NCBI GenBank assembly: GCA_038321755.1
Contig: JBBQFJ010000101.1
Coordinates: 1 to 13,381 of the forward strand
Source of the DNA: JALHSW01 sp038321755
Lineage (GTDB): Bacteria; Actinomycetota; Acidimicrobiia; IMCC26256; PALSA-555
Length of the DNA stretch: 13,381 nucleotides
Reading direction: 5' to 3'
The notes under the pieces were generated by a model. That model saw only the letters and a program-made list of their open reading frames with translations. It had not been told where the DNA came from and did not search any database. Position numbers and translations under genes: made by a program. Of this stretch, positions 8,171-13,381 are shown in pieces (the first letter of the stretch is position 1; each line of letters begins with the position of its first letter).

Positions 8171-9538
8171 TCAGTTTGCCTCGCCGCCGATGAGCGCGAG
8201 CACCTCGGCGACGTGCTCGGCAGACGAGGCGGCATCGGCAGCCTCGAGGTTGAGGCGCAGGAGCGGCTCGGTGTTGCTCGGGCGGAGGTTGAACCACCAG
8301 TCACCGAGGTCGACGGTCAGCCCGTCGAGACGATCCTGCTCGGCGCCGACGAACGACTTCGCGACGACCTCGATCGAGGCCAGCGGATCGTCGACCCGGC
8401 GGTTGATCTCCCCGGAGTCGGCGTAGCGCTCGAGCGGCGTGCGCAGCTCCGAGAGGGGGACGCCCGCTCGCGACAGCGTCTCCAGGACGACCAACGCGGC
8501 GATGAGACCCGAGTCCGCGCGGTAGTTGTCGCGGAAGTAGTAATGCCCGGAGTGCTCCCCACCGAAGATCGCACCGGTCTCGGCCATCACCTGCTTGATG
8601 TACGAGTGGCCGACGCGAGTACGCACCGGCGAGCCGCCGAGCTCACGCACGATCTCGGGCACGGCCTTGGAGCAGATCAGGTTGTGCACCACCGTCCGGT
8701 CCGCGTCGGGTCCGCCGGTCGCCTGCCGCTCCAGGATCGAGCGGGCGACGATCGCCGTCGTGAGCGATCCGCTCAGCGGCTGCGCCTTGTCGTCGACGAG
8801 GAACACACGATCCGCGTCGCCGTCGAAGGCGAGCCCCACGTCGGCGTTCGCATCGAGCACCGCGCGCTGCAGGTCCTTGAGGTTCTCCGGCTGGATGGGG
8901 TCGGCGGGATGGTTCGGGAACGTCCCGTCGAGCTCCTCGAAGAGGATGCTGAGCTCGAACGGGAGCCCGGCGAACACCGCGGGGACGACGAGCCCCCCGA
9001 CGCCGTTCGCCGTGTCGGCCACCACGCGCAACGGGGCGAGCGCGTCGAGATCGACGAACGAGCGGACGTGGCGGACGAACTCCGGGAGGAGATCGAGTCG
9101 CTCGACGCGACCCACCTCCTCGGCCCGCTCGAGCAACCCGTCGGCCACGGCCGCCTTGATCTGCCGGAGCCCGGTCTCCTCGCCCACTGGCGCGGCGCCA
9201 GCCCGGCAGAGCTTGATGCCGTTGTACTTCGCGGGGTTGTGGCTCGCGGTGAACATGGCGGCGGGAGCGTCGAAGTGGCCGGCGGCGAAGTAGACGAGGT
9301 CCGTCGACGCGTACCCGAGGTCGACGACGTCGGCGCCGGCCAGTGTGGCGCCCTCGATGAACGCGGCCACCAGCGATTCGCCCGAGGGGCGGGAGTCCCG
9401 GCCGACGTAGACCTTCGCGGCGCCGGTGAAGCCGACCAGCGCGTTGCCCACCCGGCGGGCCACCGACTCGTCGATCTGGTCCGGATAGACGCCGCGCACG
9501 TCGTAGGCCTTGAAGATCGCGTCGAGGTCAGCTGTCAT
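8171..9538 (-). CDS. manB: Phosphomannomutase/phosphoglucomutase (alpha-D-phosphohexomutase)
   Basis: The enzyme moves phosphate between C6 and C1 of mannose (or glucose), making mannose-1-phosphate for GDP-mannose synthesis. The 455-residue protein has all four active-site loops. These are the phosphoserine loop TASHNP (97-102, Ser99), the metal loop DGDADR (239-244), the sugar-specificity loop GEHSGH (327-332) and the phosphate loop RPSNTEP (419-425). GEHSGH is the form seen in enzymes that accept both mannose and glucose. Length is normal for the family. ATG at 9538 matches the family N-terminus (IFKAYDVRG) and overlaps the end of the preceding membrane-protein gene by 11 nt; no Shine-Dalgarno is seen, so its translation probably depends on ribosomes finishing that gene. 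The upstream in-frame start at 9631 would add 31 residues with no family character. Confidence 0.96.
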   Translation of the reverse strand: MTADLDAIFKAYDVRGVYPDQIDESVARRVGNALVGFTGAAKVYVGRDSRPSGESLVAAFIEGATLAGADVVDLGYASTDLVYFAAGHFDAPAAMFTASHNPAKYNGIKLCRAGAAPVGEETGLRQIKAAVADGLLERAEEVGRVERLDLLPEFVRHVRSFVDLDALAPLRVVADTANGVGGLVVPAVFAGLPFELSILFEELDGTFPNHPADPIQPENLKDLQRAVLDANADVGLAFDGDADRVFLVDDKAQPLSGSLTTAIVARSILERQATGGPDADRTVVHNLICSKAVPEIVRELGGSPVRTRVGHSYIKQVMAETGAIFGGEHSGHYYFRDNYRADSGLIAALVVLETLSRAGVPLSELRTPLERYADSGEINRRVDDPLASIEVVAKSFVGAEQDRLDGLTVDLGDWWFNLRPSNTEPLLRLNLEAADAASSAEHVAEVLALIGGEAN

Positions 9539-12065
9539 GTGAGGGCACCGGTTCGGACTCCGAGAGTGGGCGGTCCATGGTACCGGCCACCTCTCGGGAG
9601 TCACCCGCTCCCCGGACTCCCCGGACCCCACGCCGACGGCGTCGGATCGGCCACCAGACGAGGAGGCCGAGCCCGACCAGCCCCAGGAGCGTGCCGATGC
9701 GGCCGAGCCACTCGGCCGTGGTCGTCCCGAACTGCAGGGTCACGTGCTTCGAGGTCGGGACGACGACCATCTGGTTCGGCGTGGCCCGGTAGGGGCCATC
9801 GGCGCCCTCCACCTCCCAGTTCGGGAACCAGGACTCCTTGACGATCACCGGCACGCCCGTGCGGGAGACGTCGAACGAGATCGAGTCGTCGCTGCGTTGC
9901 ACGTTCGTCACGTCGACCGGCGGGAGCGGATCCTTCGCGACCCGGCGCGCCGCCTCGGTCCCGACGTGCTTCCACGAAGCAGGACCATCGTCGACCAAGA
10001 CGCGGTTGAGCGCGCGCCGGTCGTTGAACCACGGGACGGCGATGCAGTCCTGCCACTCGTGGATGGTCAGATCCTTCGGGTCCAGGCCGAGGCCCTTCAG
10101 CCGCGTCAGGCACGCGGCTTCGTCGCGACTGCTGAACCGGTCCACCACGACGGGTTCGTTCTTCAGCGGGCTGACGAGCGCGGAGCCCGCGACGCGATAG
10201 ATGCTCCACCCGGTCGGTGGCGCACGATCGAAGTCCGGCGACGTGGCGACGAGCCGGAGCCGAGGGTCGGCATCGGCGAGCTGCTTGGTCGCGTCGGCGT
10301 GTGCCGCGAAGTAGCGGATGCCGAGCGTCTGCATCCACCGCACCCCGAGCGCGAAGTCGGCTTGCGTCCGGTACGGCACACCCCGCACGGCGCCCGAGGA
10401 GTTGCCCGCCGCGTCGAGTGCCGCGGTCGTCATGAAGTGGTACGGGGTCGAGGCGGATGCCTCGTAGTAGACGCCCTCGTTCGACGCGATCCGACCGTGC
10501 GTCCAGTAGGGCAACAGCATCAGCGCGAGTGGCGACCCGTAGACGTTGAGCTGTGAGTTGCCCTCCCACAGGAGGCGACCGGGCGGAAGCTGCGCGGCCG
10601 CGTCGATGAACGCCTTGTACTCCGGGTACTGCTTCGCAGGCGTCGCGCCGTCACCCGTCGTGTCCTCGTAGCCGCGGTAGTTCCAGCGCGCCCAGTAGGG
10701 GATGAAGCCCTTGTCCTGATTGAACGAGTACAGCGCGCCGACCGTCAACAGCACGGTGAGCACGCCGGCGACCACCGACGCGACGAGCCGGGGCGGCGTG
10801 CGCGACTCCTCGCGCTCGGCCAGCCGCCGGGCGATCCAGGCGCACCCGCGGATGAGCTCGGCGATCCCGAGGCCCATGAGCAGGAAGATCCCGAGGTACC
10901 AGAACGGGAGGAAGCGCAGGTTCCACGCCGGCGTCGCCTGGATGTCCTCCCAGAACCGGAACATGAGTCCCGAGAGCGCCGTGATCACGACGACGATGAG
11001 TGTCGCCCACCGACGTCCGAGGATCCCCCCCATGAGCGCCGCGCCGATGAGCAGGGCGCCACCCCACTGCCACGGTCCGATGCCGTTGATGCCGAAGAGG
11101 TAGCTGGGGAAGAGGTACTCGTTGTACTGCGTGATCGGCGTGTACCGCATGTCGGTCGTGTACCCGAGCACGGAGAGCAGCGGCACGGTCCACACCGCGG
11201 TCAGGAGCCCGCCGACGATCGCGATCGCGGCTGCACGACCCAGGGAGCGTGCCGGCCCGGGTGGGAACCAGATGAGCACTGCGCACACCACGACAGCGCC
11301 GACGACCGCGAAGATCGCGACGACGAGGTGGCTCATGACCACGAGCGCGAAGAGGATCGCGGGCAGCCACAGGCGACGGCCGTCGCGCAACGATGCTGCC
11401 AACGTTCCGAGGAACGCGAGCGCGAACGCGAGCGCCATCGTGTACGAGAACTCGCCGGCGAGCGTGCTCGCGAGCGAACCACCTGCGATGTGCTGGTTGA
11501 ACGAGATCGACTGCGCGAGGCTGCTGGTGCCAGGGTCCCCGGTGAAGAAGAGGAACCCCGTCGCCGCCACTGCGAACGCAGCCGGCGACGGACGCGGCAG
11601 CCGGAGGCCACGCGCGAACACGTACGCACCGATTGGCAGGAGCACCGGCCCCGCGACGGTCCCGAGCTTGAACGCGACGTTGTACGGGAGGAAGAGGTCG
11701 AGACCGACGATCGTCAGGGCGGGGATCGGGAAGTAGAACTGCCCGGCCGGGAAGCCACCGTAGAAGTCGGGTGACCATCCCGAGAGTCGCCACGGCAGGA
11801 GGTGGTCGCGCAGGTACGCGGGCCACCACACGTGGGCCGCGGTGTCGCCACCTGTGGGCGTCGTGTTGCGGAAGAGCAGGCCAGGCTCGAGCTGCACGAA
11901 GATGAACGCGCAACACGCGGCGAGGACGAGCAGCCCCACCCAGAGGTCGATGCGTGACCACCACGACGCATCGGGCGGGGACGTTGCATCGGGCGTCGGG
12001 GCGCCGGTGCCGACCTCGGTCGGCGGGGCCGATGACGACTGGTCGAGATCAGTCGTCACAGCCAT
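9528..12065 (-). CDS. Large GT-C-like integral membrane protein
   Basis: This 845-residue membrane protein has a low-complexity Ser/Pro/Thr N-terminus (1-38) and a first membrane segment at about 41-59. A loop follows with GGDTAAH (72-78), WSPDFYGGFPAGQFYFPIP (97-115) and a DLFLPYNVAF element. Roughly ten more hydrophobic segments extend to about residue 455. A large extracytoplasmic domain (about 460-800) includes YWTHGRIASNEGVYYEASAS, and a final membrane segment near the C-terminus is followed by an RRRRR stretch. The early Asp/His-bearing loop and the layout resemble GT-C glycosyltransferases and the 6-pyruvoyl-tetrahydropterin-synthase-related membrane family, whose activity is unproven. 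ATG at 12065 is used; a GTG at 12092 in frame is possible, and neither has a strong ribosome binding site. Its stop lies inside the start of the phosphomannomutase gene, which suggests a mannose-linked envelope role by association only. Confidence 0.8.
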   Translation of the reverse strand: MAVTTDLDQSSSAPPTEVGTGAPTPDATSPPDASWWSRIDLWVGLLVLAACCAFIFVQLEPGLLFRNTTPTGGDTAAHVWWPAYLRDHLLPWRLSGWSPDFYGGFPAGQFYFPIPALTIVGLDLFLPYNVAFKLGTVAGPVLLPIGAYVFARGLRLPRPSPAAFAVAATGFLFFTGDPGTSSLAQSISFNQHIAGGSLASTLAGEFSYTMALAFALAFLGTLAASLRDGRRLWLPAILFALVVMSHLVVAIFAVVGAVVVCAVLIWFPPGPARSLGRAAAIAIVGGLLTAVWTVPLLSVLGYTTDMRYTPITQYNEYLFPSYLFGINGIGPWQWGGALLIGAALMGGILGRRWATLIVVVITALSGLMFRFWEDIQATPAWNLRFLPFWYLGIFLLMGLGIAELIRGCAWIARRLAEREESRTPPRLVASVVAGVLTVLLTVGALYSFNQDKGFIPYWARWNYRGYEDTTGDGATPAKQYPEYKAFIDAAAQLPPGRLLWEGNSQLNVYGSPLALMLLPYWTHGRIASNEGVYYEASASTPYHFMTTAALDAAGNSSGAVRGVPYRTQADFALGVRWMQTLGIRYFAAHADATKQLADADPRLRLVATSPDFDRAPPTGWSIYRVAGSALVSPLKNEPVVVDRFSSRDEAACLTRLKGLGLDPKDLTIHEWQDCIAVPWFNDRRALNRVLVDDGPASWKHVGTEAARRVAKDPLPPVDVTNVQRSDDSISFDVSRTGVPVIVKESWFPNWEVEGADGPYRATPNQMVVVPTSKHVTLQFGTTTAEWLGRIGTLLGLVGLGLLVWWPIRRRRRGVRGVRGAGDSREVAGTMDRPLSESEPVPSHDS

Positions 12066-12130
12066 CCGGACAGCCTGCCAGCACTCGGGCACGCGCCCTG
12101 GTCAGGGAGCGACCCGATGCCGCGGACGCC

Positions 12131-12181
12131 CGGTTTCGAGGGTCAAGCGGTTTCGAGGGTCTAGCGGTTTCGAGGGTCTAG
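12131..12181. repeat. Three tandem copies of a 17-bp repeat
   Basis: CGGTTTCGAGGGTCAAG (12131-12147) is followed by two copies of CGGTTTCGAGGGTCTAG (12148-12164, 12165-12181). The last copy contains the stop codon of the zinc-ribbon gene (12178-12180, TAG on the minus strand), so the array looks like an outward duplication of that gene's end. In minus-strand sense the copy nearest the membrane-protein gene reads CTTGACC rather than CTAGACC, which creates a TTGACC hexamer resembling a -35 element; no matching TANNNT -10 follows at 16-19 nt. The rest of the 112-nt gap to 12066 shows nothing clear. Confidence 0.9.
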
Positions 12182-12348
12182 GGGTGGCGGACGAGGTCGA
12201 GCACCCGGTCGAGCGGGATCTGGCCCTCGTTCGACTCCCAGCTCTGGTTCTCACAGCCACCGCAACGGCGGAACGTGAGATCGGATCCCGCGACCTGCAT
12301 GCGGATCTCGATCAGAGCATCGTTCTTGGCACAGGTAGGACAACGCAT
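12178..12348 (-). CDS. Small zinc-ribbon protein
   Basis: This 56-residue protein has two CxxC knuckles, CPTC (3-6) and CGGC (29-32), spaced as in a rubredoxin-like zinc ribbon. They are separated by a predicted beta hairpin (ALIEIRMQVAGSDLTFRRC) and followed by an acidic/Trp segment and a short C-terminal helix (PLDRVLDLVRHP). The fold suggests binding of nucleic acid or a protein partner; no specific function is recognised. ATG at 12348 is preferred because GGAGGT (12359 to 12354) lies 5 nt upstream; an in-frame ATG at 12375 would add 9 residues before the first knuckle. It lies 69 nt downstream of the CPBP gene, and its stop codon is part of the first unit of the 17-bp repeat array. Confidence 0.82.
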   Translation of the reverse strand: MRCPTCAKNDALIEIRMQVAGSDLTFRRCGGCENQSWESNEGQIPLDRVLDLVRHP

Positions 12349-12402
12349 CTTCGACCTCCCAGTCGTGTTCCCCACAGCGGTATCGGCACGGAGGTCGCGG
12401 AA

Positions 12403-12421
12403 CTGAAGGAACGTTCTTCAG
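12403..12421 (-). terminator. Short hairpin at the CPBP stop codon
   Basis: On the minus strand CTGAAG and CTTCAG form a 6-bp stem around a 7-nt loop, and the CPBP stop codon (12418-12420) lies inside the first arm. There is no T run after it, so it may be a weak terminator or an attenuator between the CPBP and zinc-ribbon genes. Support is modest. Confidence 0.3.
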
Positions 12422-13167
12422 GAGATGATGAGGATCGAGGCCAGCAGGTTGAAGCCCACGTGCAGCATGATCGACTGGGACAGGCTGCCGGTCTTGGTGG
12501 CTCGCCAGCCGCTCACGAGCCCCAGCAACAGGAACGCCGGCACGTAGTAGTAGGTGTCCGGGTCGCCGAGCACGTGGATCAATGCGAAGATCGCCGCCGA
12601 GACGAACACCGCGACGGCGGGATCGGTGCGCCGCAGGAGCCCTCGCAGCAGCGCTCCCCGGAAGAGCAGCTCTTCGGCAACCGGAGCGAGCAGCACGACC
12701 CCGAGGGCGAAGAGCGGGACCTCGACGCCGTTCGCATGCTCGAACTGGCGCACGACCTCCTGGGCCGAGTCCTGCAGTCCGGCGAGCTCGGTGATCGGGA
12801 GCAGCATCCAGCCCGCGACCAACGAGAGTCCGAGGCCTGCGGCGATCCAGGCCAGGTCGCGCGGCGCGATGCGAAACCCGAAGTCGGCGTGCAGGCTGCC
12901 GAGCCCCTTGAAGCGGGCGATGAGCGCCAGCGCGCCGATGATCCCGAGGTTCTGTGCCACCAGGGCCAGGATCAGCGCCGGGACCTCGAGGTCCTTCGGG
13001 ATCCCGCTGTCGGGCACGTGCGTTCGGCCTGCCGCGGCGATCGCGATCGGGATGAAGGCGAGGAGCGCGCAGACGAAACCGGCGAGCCACGCGAGCAGGG
13101 CATCGGGGAGCCCCCACCGGATCGACGCGGGTGACGCGGGGATCGGGCCGGCGGGCTGCACCTCCAT
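12418..13167 (-). CDS. CPBP family intramembrane metalloprotease (CAAX protease-like)
   Basis: This 249-residue membrane protein has the three CPBP motifs: EELLFRG (165-171, glutamates and arginine), FALIH (194-198) and HVGFN (236-240). The Glu and His residues form the metal site inside the membrane. Hydrophobic segments lie at about 24-46, 63-83, 103-123, 150-163, 184-199, 206-220 and 233-248. Bacterial CPBP proteins process or protect against peptides and some cleave anti-sigma factors or membrane signals; the substrate here cannot be told. ATG at 13167 gives the full first membrane segment. TAGGTT lies 6 nt upstream, so translation may be leaderless; no good ribosome binding site is present. 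The gene diverges from the plus-strand gene at 13329 and may be co-transcribed with the zinc-ribbon gene. Confidence 0.93.
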   Translation of the reverse strand: MEVQPAGPIPASPASIRWGLPDALLAWLAGFVCALLAFIPIAIAAAGRTHVPDSGIPKDLEVPALILALVAQNLGIIGALALIARFKGLGSLHADFGFRIAPRDLAWIAAGLGLSLVAGWMLLPITELAGLQDSAQEVVRQFEHANGVEVPLFALGVVLLAPVAEELLFRGALLRGLLRRTDPAVAVFVSAAIFALIHVLGDPDTYYYVPAFLLLGLVSGWRATKTGSLSQSIMLHVGFNLLASILIIS

Positions 13168-13173
13168 GCGGTC

Positions 13174-13214
13174 AACCTACCTGTGGGGTGCACCCACCTC
13201 GGCCTGTGGGGTGC
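13174..13214 (-). promoter_or_regulatory. CPBP promoter with direct repeats and a palindrome
   Basis: TAGGTT on the minus strand (13179 to 13174) ends 6 nt before the CPBP ATG and fits TANNNT. Just upstream, CCTGTGGGGTGC occurs twice as a direct repeat (13180-13191 and 13203-13214, start-to-start 23 bp), and GGGTGCACCC (13186-13195) is a perfect 10-bp palindrome. These cover the spacer and -35 zone and could be an operator. Promoter activity is inferred. Confidence 0.4.
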
Positions 13215-13274
13215 GGCCGGTTCGGTGCGGTGACGCGAGCACCTCCCGAGGTCACGGCTGAGGAATCGGGGCCG

Positions 13275-13280
13275 TACGAT
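13275..13280 (+). promoter_or_regulatory. Candidate -10 (TACGAT) for the gene starting at 13329
   Basis: TACGAT matches TANNNT and lies 48 nt before the ATG, leaving a leader of about 42 nt that contains a GGAG ribosome binding site. No clear -35 is seen about 17 nt upstream. The 161-nt divergent gap (13168-13328) otherwise holds only the CPBP promoter elements. Confidence 0.4.
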
Positions 13281-13328
13281 GGGCGTTCCGGAGAACGACC
13301 CGAACTCTCCGTCAGCACTGGAGCTTCC

Positions 13329-13381
13329 ATGAGCCGCCCCCCGTCCGAGATGCCGCCGGGTCGCCCCGCGGGCGGACCCGA
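13329..13381 (+). CDS. N-terminus of an unidentified protein (cut by window edge)
   Basis: An open frame starts at ATG 13329 with GGAG (13320-13323) 5 nt upstream, and reads MSRPPSEMPPGRPAGGP to the window end. The Pro/Gly-rich N-terminus resembles the disordered leaders of many actinobacterial membrane or signalling proteins, but 17 residues are too few for a family call. The good ribosome binding site and the upstream TACGAT make a real gene likely. Confidence 0.6.
   Translation, partial: MSRPPSEMPPGRPAGGP

Noticed and set aside
8099..9841. 580-codon plus-strand frame opposite the phosphomannomutase gene
   Set aside because: The minus strand carries a full phosphohexomutase with all four active-site loops; the plus frame is its shadow.
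11842..13134. 430-codon plus-strand frame across the membrane-protein start, zinc-ribbon and CPBP genes
   Set aside because: It crosses three minus-strand genes and two gaps, has no domain character, and is highly charged like other antisense frames here.

Overview
The window is a high-GC stretch, with strong G/C bias at third codon positions, densely packed with housekeeping genes. The organism is most likely an actinobacterium, plausibly of the deep-branching Acidimicrobiia type. The grounds are gene content, gene order, actinobacterial-type SahH and Trm112 proteins, and several start codons sitting 6-11 nt downstream of a TANNNT -10 element (leaderless or near-leaderless transcripts). No rRNA, tRNA, CRISPR array, transposase or phage gene is visible. 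Nearly all genes lie on the minus strand.

Left part (1-5190): secA, cut by the left edge at its 3' end, reads leftwards from 2508. A DUF2079 membrane protein gene (2574-4088, plus strand) diverges from it and collides tail to tail, with a 44-nt overlap, with a short ribosome hibernation factor gene (hpf). That gene is the downstream member of a comF-hpf pair. A 53-bp near-palindrome (5137-5189) separates this pair from sahH.

Middle (5225-12065): sahH (S-adenosylhomocysteine hydrolase) has its own likely promoter and a leader that can fold over its ribosome binding site. Upstream of it is a tight four-gene run: a large GT-C-like membrane protein, a phosphomannomutase/phosphoglucomutase, a Trm112-family protein, and a bifunctional phosphoglucose/phosphomannose isomerase. 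The junctions are an 11-nt overlap and gaps of 22 and 7 nt. Isomerase and mutase together connect fructose-6-phosphate to mannose-1-phosphate, the precursor of GDP-mannose. The coupled membrane protein suggests, as an inference, that the product feeds a polyprenyl-linked envelope glycan.

Right part (12066-13381): three copies of a 17-bp repeat, a 56-residue zinc-ribbon protein, a CPBP-family membrane protease, a divergent promoter region with direct repeats, and the first 17 codons of a plus-strand gene cut by the right edge.

From memory of the Mycobacterium tuberculosis map, secA1, an HPF homologue, a ComF homologue, sahH, and the manA/SIS-protein/pmmA group lie in that order on one strand. 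The window looks like a compressed version of that neighbourhood, without mtrA-mtrB-lpqB-tmk and with a DUF2079 gene inserted beside secA. I found no strong case for a wholly new system. The best leads are the sahH leader, the 53-bp palindrome, the shortened HPF and the mutase-coupled membrane protein.
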